In this document: piece after piece, positions 1-11,227 of the stretch
Numbering within the stretch: the stretch's first letter is position 1
Layout: each line of letters starts with the position of its first letter
From: Prostheceraeus crozeri
Lineage: Eukaryota; Platyhelminthes; Polycladida; Euryleptidae
Direction of reading: 5' to 3'
Assembly (NCBI GenBank): GCA_907163375.1
Contig: CAJQUW010009222.1
Coordinates: 62,001 to 126,000 of the forward strand
DNA: 64,000 nucleotides
Notes under the pieces: model-generated
Databases searched by the model: none
Told to the model about the DNA's origin: nothing
The model's input: the letters and a program-made list of their open reading frames with translations, nothing else
Made by a program: the position numbers and the translations under genes

Positions 1-278
1 CTTTTGGAAGTTGAGCTTCTGACAGATACCTGAAGTCCAGCTAAAGAAATCTGAAATCAAATTAATGTCTGACAATTATTTGGAAAGATCTGAAAGAGAC
101 ATGGAAAAGGTGCAGTTGGTACCAAAAGTTAACATACAGGGATGATAGAGAAGTTTTCGGTCCTTTCAAACGAATATAATAAGTCTCCAAACAAAGGCAG
201 AAACGTCAATCACCAAAAAATAAATTTCAAAATTTTCCAATGGAAAACTTTCTGGAAAATTTTCCATTTGCATCACTA
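1..278 (+). repeat. Right-end fragment of the TAGTGATG hAT-like family
   Basis: This stretch matches, with scattered differences and small gaps, the last 300 bases or so of the large hAT-like element that ends at 13061. It ends in the same GGAAAATTTTCC-rich tract and the terminal bases CATCACTA at 271-278. The left part of this copy lies outside the window. It has no coding capacity. Confidence 0.75.
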
Positions 279-1445
279 TGTGTCGGTAATCAGAAGTTTC
301 ATCTGACGAACTAATTCATCAAAACTATGATCTCACTTCAAGTCCACTTTGAATGAGGATAATGTGACACTCTCTAAGCGCATATTGTAGAATAACATGA
401 AAAGCATCTTATGTAACACAGATGGGTTAATTATTGTGGAACTTAATATCTGAATGCAGCTTATCTGAATATCTGAATGCAGCTTATGACAGAAATCAAA
501 ATAGATCCAAATTACCTCATGCATGAGGTAAATCGGGTCTATTTTTGCCATTTAAATCCAGATCTCTGAATAGAGTAGACGACAATATATTCGCTATCAA
601 TCAAAATATTTTTGAGGTACACAACCAAGGTGCACATTTGAGAGAAAAACAGAATCTCAAGCATCTCTTCATTGAAAGTTATGAATCTCTAAACAAAAAA
701 ACGATCGAATTTAGGCCCAAATTACTCCATCCCACCCTATCTTACGCTCAGGTCCCTTGCACGATGTACGGCTTGTTATGATTACTTTACTTGGCTGGAT
801 TTTACTTAATGGGATTCATGATTCTTGCGAGTAACTACAACTAATTCTATTATTTATACAACGGCACTGCAAAACCGGTCACTATAACTAATTTCTCCTG
901 AACAAATGAAACCTCGAATTGAGTTGACCAGAAGCTAACAATGTAAACAAAAACTGTTGTCTGCTGTAGTGAGCACTTTTTTTCCTCCAGGAGATCTAAA
1001 TCCCAAAGATTATCACGGTTCCTCATACCGGTATTAGGTAAGCCTACTTCGCAAATACTCATCCTCAAATCGGTCATGACCTCAAATACTGATAGTTTTG
1101 GCAAGTGGCAAGCCCAAATTTAAGTCTCGACGTTTATTCAAACTGCCTCATCTAAGGAAACATAAAAAACTTATTGAATAAATAACGTTGATGATAATTT
1201 CGAAGTGTGGAGAATATCTGTCGTGTATGGATTTCTGGCAGTTGTTCCTTCGCCAATTTGTCTTACTTTGGACGGCATACAGTTATATTGTGAATTTCTA
1301 AAACACGGGATTGGAATCCCTACATGCAAGCACTATTCATAAGATCAGATGACATCAATAGAAAGCACTCGACAGACATCTTGTCCGATGATTCTCTTGC
1401 TTACTGTTGAAAATGAAAAACAAATAAAAGCAGGTATTTTTAGAT
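279..1445. other. Intergenic, nothing recognised
   Basis: Only short open frames without recognisable motifs are present. I see no repeat family shared with the rest of the window. The last five bases before the LTR (1446-1450, ATAAG) are the left target-site duplication of the element that follows. Confidence 0.6.
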
Positions 1446-1450
1446 ATAAG

Positions 1451-1831
1451 TGTTGTGTACCGCTATGCAAGACATCTATGAACCTTGCAGAGAGACAAAT
1501 TTTCTATTGTTGACTAGACAGTGCTCATTGACTCAACAGGTTTTGTTATTGTTAATGACATGAATGACAACGATATCTATGCATGCATGCCTCTTATTGA
1601 CTGACACCAAAGTGTGAGTTTTGTAAGGTCAGACAACCTTTCACATGACAGCACAGTTAGCTGAAGTGACTAGCTCTCAGCATTGTGTTTGTCATATAAA
1701 AACCATTGTTGCAATTTAATAAACACACAAGCTCTTGTCTCAATGCGTCTGGTTTTGCGTGACTTAGCGGGATCATAGGAAGTTTGTTACGGTTACCTAA
1801 CGCTCACTAGATAACGACACAAGACACGACA
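1451..1831 (+). repeat. 5' LTR of the first gypsy-like element
   Basis: This is a 381-bp LTR beginning TGTTGTG and ending ACACGACA, the usual TG...CA form. It contains a TATA-like box (TATAAA, 1695-1700) and an AATAAA polyadenylation signal (1718-1723). The matching 3' LTR is in two pieces, 5572-5924 and 13070-13097, and sums to the same 381 bp. Confidence 0.9.
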
Positions 1832-3237
1832 TGGCGTCGCAGCTATTTGAACCCTTTCTTTTTGATAATCCTCAAGACTGGTTCACGAGATAAGAAGCAG
1901 CACACGCACTTGTCGAAGCGTCAACTGGGAAGACAATTGACGAAAAGACGTACCTGCTTGCAACGATGGGCTATAAGGCGTCTAGTCTGCTCGGTGACTT
2001 GCTCGCGCCTGTCTCGGTCATGGATGCATCTGTAACCTATGCCTCAGCCAAGAACACGCTTTTGACGCACCTGAGAAGTCAACATCTGGAGATAGCAGAA
2101 CGTTCAAACTTCTATGCTGCTGTCCAGGGTCCTCAAGAGTCCTCTGCCAATTTTTATGGACGTCTTAAGAAGTTGTCTGAGTTTTGCAACTTCGGATCAT
2201 CTCTGGAATCAATGCTTCGGGATCGGCTGGTCTTTGGGTGCCGCAGCATCGAAGCAAGAAAGAGGCTGCTACAGATTGATCCTCTGACATTGAAAGTGGT
2301 TCAAGATACCTTGTCGGTGTACGAGGCTATCGAAGTAGCCAAGGGAGGAGCGTTGGCTGATACCGGAGAAGTCCACTCGATCAATAGCCAATTTGTCAAG
2401 TCGAGAGGTCCATCTCGTCAGAAGGCTGGTACAAGAAGCTGCAACCGATGTGGAAGACAAACTTGCAAGTCCTCAACATGTCCGGCAATGGGTAAAACAT
2501 GTTCCAATGGTGGCAAGATGAACCATTTTCGAGCAGTCTGTCGTTCCAAGTCAAGCCAGTCCTCTAATCGCAAGTCCTCCATCAACTTCTCAGAATCGTT
2601 GATGCATGTCGATGTGGTGCCCACGCACAGTACCAAGACAAGGATCGTGATTCGCCTGAACGACTACCCAAGCCTGATGGAGATTGACACTGGTGCTGCC
2701 GCTACTATCATATCGACCAAGATGTGGAGAGCCATGGGGAGTCCGACCCTCACAGTTTGCAATCGCATGTTCTCTGCCTATGACGGGCACAGAATGAAGC
2801 CGCGGAGTGATCTGGTCGATTGCCAGATGCAAACAGACGATATTTCCCTCCACGCAAGTATCACGGTGGTCGAGTCAACAAAGCAGTACGGTCTGCTTGG
2901 TCGTGATGTCCTGGACAATTTCGTGAGGAAGCCAATCGTAACGAACAATGTCGATGAGATGAAGCTCCCGATGATGAAGGTCGAGCCGGTATCCATCGAG
3001 ATCGCTGATGAATCCAAGCTTCGTTTTTGCAAGGCAAGGCCTGTGCCATTACCGATGGTGGATCAAGTGAACGCAGAGTTGCCGCGACTGCAAGACAAAG
3101 CAATCATCAAACCCGTTTCCAGCAGCAAGTACACATCTCCAGTCGTATGGGCGAAGAAACGGGACGGCTCTCTCAGAATGTGTGCCGACTACAAGGTCCA
3201 CCTCAATTGCAGTATTGTCTCTGACGCTACCCGATGA
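1831..3237 (+). pseudogene. gag-protease and start of RT, gypsy-like, broken
   Basis: This is the Gag and aspartic protease part of a single polyprotein. The likely ATG at 1831 spans the LTR/primer-site junction. A TAA at 1891-1893 interrupts it after 20 codons, and the same frame then stays open from 1894 to 3237. Counting from the ATG at 1966, a CCHC knuckle at residues 179-192 (CSNGGKMNHFRAVC) has Gly in place of its second Cys, and a nearby CNRC pair remains. The protease DTGA motif is at 2686 and the conserved LLGRDVL downstream. RT begins near 3080 (VVWAKKRDGSLRMCADYK). The frame ends at 3235-3237 through a single-base shift in the RT. Confidence 0.85.
1832..1849 (+). other. Putative tRNA primer-binding site
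   Basis: TGGCGTCGCAG follows the LTR CA directly, which is the standard position for a site complementary to a tRNA 3' end. The second LTR element also starts its site with TGGCGTC. I cannot assign the tRNA species. Confidence 0.6.
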
Positions 3238-5569
3238 CTGCAATGGAGACAATCTTTGCCAATATGTCTGATGCCAAAGCTTTTGCCAAGCTTGATCTCA
3301 AGGAAGCGTATTGGCAAATACCTCTGGATACAAGGTCGCGAGAATTCTGCACCATCAATACCTCCAAGGGCCTTTTCCAAATGATGCGCCTTCCGAAGGG
3401 AATGAAGAATTCCTCTGCTATTTTCCAACGGGTGATCGAGACAATTCTCAAAGATGTTGGCGGAGTTGTTGCATATCAGGACGACATACTGGTGCACGCG
3501 ACCAATCTGACTCGCTGGCGAAGCGCCTGTCAGCCGTGTTCAGTCGCTTGGAGGAGAAAGGAGTGACAGTCAATCAGTTCAAATCCGTTCTCAACACAAC
3601 AGAAGTCAAATTCCTGGGCCATATGATCTCTTCGACTGGCATCCGGCCCGATCCAGACATCGCCAAGAAGATTCGCTCTTTCAAGCTTCCGAGAACCCGG
3701 TCACAGCTCAAATCGTTCTTGGGCCTCGTAAATTTCTTCGGGAGAATGATTCCGACCTACTTGAGGATCGTCCAACCCCTTCATCATCTTCGAAAGAAAG
3801 ACGTGGAGTTTCGGTGGTTCAATGTTCACCAAGGAGCATTCGATGAAGTGCTTCGAGTTATGGCGAATCCAACCGTCCTCCGCAGCTACGACCTCAATCC
3901 ACCTGTGACGCTCACCACTGATGCATCGGAGAAGGCGATCGGTGGAGTTTTGACACAGGATGGCAGTCCCGTCATCTTTGTGTCCCGGGTCCTGACTGCA
4001 GCTGAGCAGCGCTACAGCAACGTTGAGAGAGAGGCGCTGGCGGTCGTGTGGCCGATTCTACGACTGAAGCAGCTGCTCCTGGGGCGGCACTTCCATCTGA
4101 TCACGGACCACAAGCCCCTGGAACAGATATACGGAGGATCGAGGCTACCCAAGGTCGCGTCCAACAGGTTGACTCGTTGGTCAATCTTGCTTCAAAGGTT
4201 CGACTTCACCATCAGACACAAGCCCGGAACCGAGATCACGCATGCTGATGCGCTGACAAGACTGCAGCTGGACTGTGATGACTCTGATAAGGAGGACCTT
4301 ATCATCAATAACGTGGCGGACGACATCTCCGAGGATTGGTTGCGTAGTCTGCAGCAAGCGATGGAATTGGACAAGCTTGGTCAATCGATCGTGAAGCGAC
4401 TTCAATCCGGGAATTGGACGAATCTCCGACCAATCGAGCGACAGTTCCACCGTCTCCGAGAGCAGCTGTCTGTTGACGATCATCTCCTCTACATGAATGG
4501 AAAGTGCTACGTGCCAAGAACGCTGAGGAAAGATGTCTTCGACTCCTCGCACCAGCTGCACACAGGGATTCACTCAACCATCAATCGGATCAAGCTGTCG
4601 TCATGGTGGCCTTCGCTGCACACAGACGTGCGTCACTGGATCCAGAACTGCCCTATCTGCTGCAAGCTGAGGCCTTCAACCACCAAGCAACTCAATCCTT
4701 GGCCATCAAGCGATGTATTCGAGAGAGTTCACGCGGATTGGTGCCACATACCTGATGTCGGCCTCGTGTTGGTGATAGTCGATTCTGCTTCTGGGTGGAT
4801 TGAATGCAGCCTACCTCAAGCGAGAACGACCAGCAACGTCATCGACACACTCTCTCTCTCTACCGTGTTCTGCAGATTCGGAGTTCCGAAGGTGCCCGTA
4901 ACTGACAACGCAGCTGAATTCACCCCAAAAGAACTGAACGAGTTCTGCAAGACTAACGGAATCTCCAAGGTGGAAAGTCCTCCATACCATCCCGAATCCA
5001 TTGGAGTGGCGGAGCGTGGGGTGCAGACCGTGAAGAATGGTATGAAAGCATGGAGACCCGAAGTCAGCCACGTTCCATTCAAGGAGTATCTCAAGCGGCT
5101 CCTTCTACACCACCGAGCCTGTTTCCAGCGGCCAGATGGACGAACACCCGCGGAGATTGTTTATGGTAGAAAGCTGCGAGTCCGCTGTCAAGGAACTTCT
5201 TAATTGTTTTCTCAGCCAGTGGCCTACAGATGTCGCGAAGGGAAGCTTTGGGAGGCCGTTATCCTTTTGGAAAGAGGATCCAACACCTCCTGGGTACTGG
5301 ATGCACGGGACAATCGACTCCGACTGGCTCACCAGGATCAACTATCCCGCCAGCCATCAGCATCTACTCCAGAAAGACCAGCAGAGCTTCCCGTGCCACA
5401 ACTTTCTCCAATATCCGAGGGTCCCGACTCGACACTTCCAATGGTAGAATCTCCGAGCGAGCGCAGATCTTCTTCACAGCCAAGATCTCCACCATCTCAA
5501 CTCAAATCCTCACCTCGAAGGCCCAGAGTTCGCAAGAAGAAAGTCATCACCGACTATGATGACTTGTAG
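3234..5569 (+). pseudogene. RT-RNase H-integrase of gypsy-like element, frameshifted
   Basis: This continues the polyprotein. RT motifs include FAKLDLKEAYWQIPL and the catalytic YQDD at 3474-3485. A frameshift near 3505-3530 moves it to a frame that stays open to 5203. RNase H shows LTTDASEKAIGG near 3911 and REALAVVW. Integrase shows an H2C2 zinc motif (HTGIH ... CPICC, about 4558-4660), then the DDE triad: HADW near 4733, VTDNAAEF near 4898 and a Glu in VAERG near 5011. A TAA at 5201-5203 is followed in the same frame by a basic C-terminal tail to 5569. The two frameshifts and the stop make it non-functional. Confidence 0.88.
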
Positions 5570-5571
5570 GA

Positions 5572-5924
5572 TGTTGTGTGCCGCTATGCAAGACATCTAT
5601 GAACCTTGCAGAGAGACAAATTTTCTATTGTTGACTAGACAGTGCTCATTGACTCAACAGGTTTTGTTATTGTTAATGACATGAATGACAACGATATCTA
5701 TGCATGTATGGCTCTTATTGACTGACACCAAAGTGAGAGTTTTGTAAGGTCAGACAACCTTTCACATGACAGCACAGTTAGCTGAAGTGACTAGCTCTCA
5801 GCATTGTGTTTGTCATATAAAAACCATTGTTGCAATTTAATAAACACACAAGCTCTTGTCTCAATGCGTCTGGTTTTGCGTTACGTAGCGGGATCATAGG
5901 AAGTTTGTTACGGTTACCTAACGC
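5572..5924 (+). repeat. 3' LTR of the first gypsy-like element, part 1
   Basis: These bases align with 1451-1803 of the 5' LTR with about six substitutions. The last eight bases, CCTAACGC (5917-5924), are duplicated at 13062-13069 on the far side of the inserted hAT-like element. Confidence 0.9.
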
Positions 5925-6010
5925 TAGTGATGAAAATTTTCCGGAAAATTTTGAATCAAAATTTTGGAAAGTATTGGAAAATTTTGGAAAATATTGGAAA
6001 TATTTAATGG

Positions 6011-6638
6011 GCCCTGTAATTTGAGCGCTTCCACTGCCGGTCGAGGCAGCTGCGTACCAATGAATTGGATCTGAAACTCTTTATTTCATAATTATTTCGA
6101 TTAAAGCGATCGTAGCAATATGATTTCCGTCCGCGGAACATTCCTTTGCCACCAGTGGCTTGTACTAAATTGTTAGCATTTTTGATTATCACACAGACAA
6201 CTTTTGGTATAACGTAAATCTTGCTTTACAATAGGGGTAATTTCATGTAATTTAAAGATCTGGAGCAAAAATAATGTACTTCATTTTGGAGTTTGCTAAT
6301 TGTTAGCTTGAAAGTCAAGCTTTATTATCAATGATGAGCGTTGATCAATGATGCAAATTCTTCATGTGTTGATGAACATGTGATTAAAGCACACAGTTCA
6401 AGCAGCATTCATGAGCGACCATATTGGAAGATATAAATACTGTAAACTCGTGAGATATTTGGACACTAAAAATATCTGTGATGAGTAAAAGAATATCCAT
6501 CATAGCTCCAAACTTCTGGTGCATTGTCCGATATCTTCGTTGAGGATACACATCCTCCATTTCTAGTTCAGATGGTTCAGATAGTTCCAAATCGATTTCA
6601 GATCTGCCCAAATGAATTTCAGATATGATCACACATGA
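6011..6638. other. Interior of hAT-like element, no gene
   Basis: AT-rich sequence with only short frames and no recognisable domain. It lies between the left terminal word array and the first 250-bp internal repeat. Confidence 0.5.
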
Positions 6639-6888
6639 ATTGGGGATCTCCAGTTGAATTTAAGATCTTTTGGAAGTTGAGCTTGTGACAGATATCTGAA
6701 ATTCAGCTAGAGAAATCTGAAATCCATCTCATGTCTGAAATTCATTTGGAAAGACTGAAATAGACATGGAAAAGGTGCAGTTGGTTCCAAAAGTTAACAT
6801 ACAGGGATGAAAGAGAAGTTTTCGGACTTTGAATATTACATAGTCTTTTCAAAGAACTATAATGTCTCCAAAACAAAGGAAAAAGCGT
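6639..6888 (+). repeat. 250-bp direct repeat inside the hAT-like element, copy 1
   Basis: Nearly identical to 12710-12959, with about three differences in 250 bp. After 6888 the two copies diverge abruptly: this one runs into a CACGT-rich block while the other continues to the element's right end. Confidence 0.85.
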
Positions 6889-7094
6889 CCCAAGCAACCA
6901 TGAAAGTGTTCTACACGTGCACAGCACGTGTCTCATGAACGTGTCCGACACGTCGAAAGTGTCGCGTCAGAGCACGTTCCTAGCACGTGGTGGGAAAGTG
7001 TATACCACGTTCAGTTATCACATTCAAAAAGTTTTCCTCACGTGCGGAGAACGTTAAAAAATCACTTTCGTCAAATTTAGCACTAGCCCCCTAC
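6889..7094. repeat. CACGT word array (clustered E-box-like sites)
   Basis: Nine ACGT cores lie in about 145 bp (6914-7055), four of them as CACGTG. The block starts TCCCAAGCAACC at 6888, and the reverse complement of a near match (TCCCAAGTAACC) closes another word array at 48916-48927. It is cut at 7094 by the LTR retrotransposon. It may be a fragment of a small DNA element with a subterminal word array. A cluster of bHLH binding sites is the other reading. Confidence 0.55.
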
Positions 7095-7263
7095 TGTTCT
7101 ATTCTTCCCAGCTATTATGCGTTAAGGGAAAACGACTATTCATGTTGGTAGGTTGTATCGAGAGTGTATATTCGAGATATTCATTCAATTACACAAGTGT
7201 CATAATAATGCGTTTGGTATAGACAAACAACTGAAGACAGTATGTTTCATTCAGCATGCATCA
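7095..7263 (-). repeat. 3' LTR of the second LTR element
   Basis: 169 bp, TG...CA ended, identical to 11059-11227. It is the downstream LTR because the coding direction is minus and the polypurine tract abuts it at 7264. Confidence 0.95.
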
Positions 7264-7275
7264 TCTCCCTTTTTT
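7264..7275 (-). other. Polypurine tract
   Basis: On the minus strand this reads AAAAAAGGGAGA directly next to the LTR. This is the expected site of plus-strand DNA priming. Confidence 0.75.
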
Positions 7276-7405
7276 ATGAAAATTGGATCATGCATATGAC
7301 ATTGAAAAACATGCACACAATAATGGCATAGAACTTCATGTATATGTAATATAAAGATGTACGTGAAGTAGACTATAAGAGTAATGTCCACTCACCTTTT
7401 GTGAG

Positions 7406-9825
7406 TCAAGAAGAAAATTCAAACATAAATCTAGAAGGAGGTGCAATAGCGTTACGTGGACGTAGACATCGTGAAACAGGGGGTGGTGTAGGAGGAGGAA
7501 GAGGATCACTATACACTGGTTGAGAAGAGACACGGGAAGGAGCATGTAGTGTAATTTGATTTCGATCACTTGACACACACGTAGGCACTCTGGGTCGGAT
7601 CAACCGCCTGTTTCTTCTGATCACTCGTCCACTCGATAGCTTTATGAGATAGTCCCGATTATTTAGACATTCGACGATAATTCCGCATCTATTCCAAATC
7701 TTGGAAGCGTCTTGTACAGCGACATGAGTTCCCGTTTGCAACAATTTGAGAGGATGTGCTGTTGTGTTGTAGTAGGCTTCAACTTTCTCATGGATTTCAG
7801 CTGCTTTTGTTTCGATTTCATCTACTTTCTGTTGCCATTCTGGGGAGAAGTTTCGTCGATGAGCTGGAAGAGTGTCTTGGACAGGCTTTCCATATATCAT
7901 AACGGATGGGATGCGGCCATCGTACATAGGAGTGTTCTTGTATAAAAGAATCGCTTCCGCAATTAGATCTCGATCGAATGAGGAGTCGGATCTCACGTTG
8001 CATTTTATTAACTTCTTCAGAACCCTGACTGCCGCTTCGGCCTTGCCATTACTAGATGGGAAGTGAGGTGAAGAAGTGACGTGTGTAACATTCCATCTCG
8101 TTAGAAAGTTCTGAAATGATGAAGAAGAAAACTGAGGTCCACCATCAGACATTAATTGTTCAGGAACGGCGGTCTGGCAAAATAATTGTCTCATATATTT
8201 GATTAAATCACTTGTTGTGGCATGAGTGCTAGGTGAAATAATGAGGGCCAACCGGAATAACCATCTACCACTACCAGGAATTTCTGACCGTTGACTTCGG
8301 CAAAGTCCGCATGCAGATGCTGGAATGCTCTGTCTGGTAAGGGGTGCGATCGTAGAGGTTCCTTGCACTGATTGGGAATAGCGTATCTGCGCTCAGTATC
8401 AGTGATGAACGAGATCCGGCTTGAACTACTCTCCATGAGCCGTCTTTTTGCTGTTGACGAAGAATGAAGCCAAGTCCGTATAGTCTTGAAGCATCAGTGT
8501 GAAGTCTCGTCGGTTTCGAAGGATCATAATAGGCGACGTGTAGGTCACTGGAGGCTAGAAGAGAGCGAATTTCCTCGAAAGACTTTTGTAGATTATCGTC
8601 CCATATGAATTCATTTTCTTTCTTCAAAAGAGGCTGAAGCGGTGACAGTAGCTTTGATGTTTGGTTAGTGTGACTCGACAGCTGGTTCACTAGGCCAAAA
8701 AATGAGCGAATGTCCGTCTTACTACTTGGAGTTGGATAATTCCGTATAGCCATGAGTAACTCAGGATCGATTGTGAACCCTCCTGTAGTCAAACGTAATC
8801 CAGCAAAGGTAATGTTAGTCTTAGCAAAAGTAAATTTCTTGCGATTGAGGGCAATACTCGTTTCTTGCAATCGCTGCATTAGGGCATTCACATCATCAAT
8901 GTGTTGTTCGTACGTAGGACTTGCAATCAGAATGTCATCGACGATATGATGTACACCACGAAGACCTTGTAGGACTTCGTCCATCCGCCTGTTGTAGTGC
9001 TCCGATATGGACGAGATACCGTAGGGAGCCATCTTGTAGCAGTATCTTCCAAACGGCGTGATGAATGTAGTGAGCTTTTGACTCTCAGGATGAAGCGGGA
9101 CCTGGTGATAGCCTTTTAGGGCATCACACGAAGAGAAGTACTTCATATCAGTCAGGTTAACTTGAGCGACTAACTGAGCTGCAGTAGGAGACATGCATCT
9201 CTCGCGCTTCACGTGTTGGTTCAATCGACGGAAGTCAACACACAGACGAATATTCGCAGAATTTTTCTTAGGTGCAACAACTATAGGTGCACACCATTCC
9301 GTTGGCTGAGACACTTTTTCAATGATGCCGCTAGATTCCAGTTCGTCTAGTTCGGATCGAAGCTTCTCCATGAGAGGGATTGGGACACGGCGAGGCACAG
9401 TTATTACTATGTGGTTGTGCGTCAGCTGCCAGGTGAATAGTGAAGAATTCTCCTTTCATGGGCGTTATTCTCTGATTGAAAACAGATTCATACTTGTTCA
9501 GCCAATACTGTTCATTCATATGCAGGTTGCCAAGCGTTTCATTGACAACGTGGGCGCTGCATTGCTGTAGGGAGCTATCAGTGTCGACAGCATGTGAATC
9601 ACCATTGTTACGCATCGTCGAATCATGTGACGTGCAGCTATTTTTGTCAGATGTCAAAGCATTAATGACCAGATTTGGTTTAGGGAAGTTCTCAGACAGC
9701 ATTCCTAATGCTTTGCAAGTAGACCATTTTAGAATGGCGGGAGAATCATTCAATTCTCGTAGCACATGAACAACTGTCCGTACACTTCTATCGTAGTAGG
9801 CAATAGTAGCAGGAAATGAACCCAT
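7406..9825 (-). pseudogene. RT, partial RNase H and integrase of the second LTR element
   Basis: Read on the minus strand, the frame segments run 9825-9331, 9398-8271, 8436-8203 and 8368-7406, joined by single-base shifts near 9405, 8410 and 8250. RT shows WCAPIVVAPKK, LCVDFRRLNQ, GYHQVPLHP and a catalytic VDD at 8935-8943. RNase H starts with HTDAS near 8490. Its remainder and the integrase zinc finger are missing: only about 190 nt separate it from the first integrase Asp (HADF, 8305). The second Asp is in MSDGGPQF (8144) and the Glu in NGKAEAAV (8036). A proline-rich, basic tail ends it. Confidence 0.85.
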
Positions 9826-10927
9826 AGCAGTCTCGAATAGGGATAGATTCGCAGCCTGAGGTTTAGTCGATTCCTTTGTGAGGTCATGTGTAGAAATAAA
9901 TGTTCAGTCATTAGCGCGGGTCCAATTGCGTCGATGTTTGCTCCTGTATCAGGCATAGCAGTGACTTTCTTGGAGTTAATGTCTATCTGAATGAGAGGAG
10001 TCGGTTCATCGATTTTTGGCAGAGTAACAAGGGTCCTGATAGAGGATATCTGAGCTCGCGGTTCATTCTGGGCTGTGAGAGTTGACACCTGAGCTTTTCC
10101 CTTCTTAATAGGGTTGTCAGTCCTACAGACTTTAGGTAGGTGACCACGCTTTTGACATTTACCACAGGTCTGGTTATGAGCAGGGCATAATTTCCGATTA
10201 TCAGCATGTGATGTCTGATTCCCACACCAGGAACAAGGGTTGCCGGTATTCTTAGGCCGATATTGGTTATTCTTGGCTTTCTCAGAAAATTGGAAACTTT
10301 TAGCAGATTTGTGCTTCGACTTGTTTTGACGAATAGCTGAGATACCTGATTGCGATAGCGCATGTTTATCTCGCTTTGCGGCTTCTTCAGACTCGCAAAT
10401 AGCGCGTGCCTTATCAAGTGTTAAAGAGGAGCCGATTTCGAGGAGCTTTTGTATAGCATCTTCATCCCTACACCCTAGGACGATTTGATCTCGCAATCTC
10501 AATGACTCGCAATTTGAACAGCAAGAAGAAAAGTTGCATCGACAGCCATATCTTGCAGGTCAATCAACCAGTCATTCACAGATTCGTTGGGTAGTTGCAC
10601 TCGGCGATAGAACTTACGTGTCCACACGATGTTATTAACACATCCACAAATGTGATTTTCCAAGGCAGTGAGAATCTTGTCGACGTCGGTGCTGTCAGCC
10701 GCGGAGAGATGCAGATTTCTTATCACTCGTAGGGTGGAGTAGGAAAAGGCATCATGTAGCGCGTCGAGTCGGATTTGCGATTGTTCAGAAACGTCTTTAA
10801 TATGATGGATGTTGGATAACCTCTCGAAAGCGTACCACTTAGTTTTCCAGTCAAGGAAAAAATCTTTGTCAATCTCAATGTCGAATCTGGGAAGCTCCTT
10901 ACGCAGTTGATAGGGAGCGCTTGCCAT
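9750..10927 (-). pseudogene. gag-protease of the second LTR element, frameshifted
   Basis: The probable start is the ATG at 10927 (MASAPYQLRKELPRFD). The first frame ends at 10499 and a one-base shift near 10500-10530 leads into the next. That frame has a perfect CCHC knuckle (CGKCQKRGHLPKVC, about 10120-10165) and the protease active site PDTGA near 9940-9955. Another shift near 9896 leads into the RT segment. The Gag region has the WKTKWYAFE and NESVNDWL type motifs usual in invertebrate gypsy-like Gag proteins. The mutations make the copy incapable of producing its own proteins. Confidence 0.82.
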
Positions 10928-11040
10928 AGTGACGAGGAGGCAATTGTAATCACACTTATTGTCAGTTTCGAGCAACGATAGCCAGTAGTTGCGATGCAGG
11001 CAACACTAACAGTGATAGAAAGAAAGTTAACGCAGAGTTC

Positions 11041-11058
11041 GTAGTTGTCGTGACGCCA
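11041..11058 (-). other. Putative primer-binding site of the second LTR element
   Basis: On the minus strand TGGCGTCACGAC follows the LTR CA without a gap. It shares its first seven bases with the site of the first element, so both may use related tRNAs. Confidence 0.65.
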
Positions 11059-11227
11059 TGTTCTATTCTTCCCAGCTATTATGCGTTAAGGGAAAACGAC
11101 TATTCATGTTGGTAGGTTGTATCGAGAGTGTATATTCGAGATATTCATTCAATTACACAAGTGTCATAATAATGCGTTTGGTATAGACAAACAACTGAAG
11201 ACAGTATGTTTCATTCAGCATGCATCA
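11059..11227 (-). repeat. 5' LTR of the second LTR element
   Basis: 169 bp, identical to 7095-7263. On the minus strand it starts TGATGCATGC and ends GAATAGAACA. Confidence 0.95.

Larger units (their letters stand above)
7095..11227 (-). mobile_element. Second gypsy-like LTR retrotransposon, minus strand, identical LTRs
   Basis: The two 169-bp LTRs (7095-7263 and 11059-11227) are identical base for base. Read on the minus strand, the 5' LTR is followed at once by TGGCGTCACGAC (primer-binding site, 11041-11058), and the 3' LTR is preceded by an AAAAAAGGGAGA polypurine tract (7264-7275). The internal 3.8 kb encodes gag, protease, RT, part of RNase H, and integrase with at least five frame breaks and a deletion between RNase H and integrase. 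No target-site duplication is visible (flanks ...CCTAC and GCTTA...), which could reflect recombination between copies. Confidence 0.9.

Noticed and set aside
850-1104. 84-codon minus open frame
   Set aside because: No domain, no splice signals and no repeat relation; consistent with chance.
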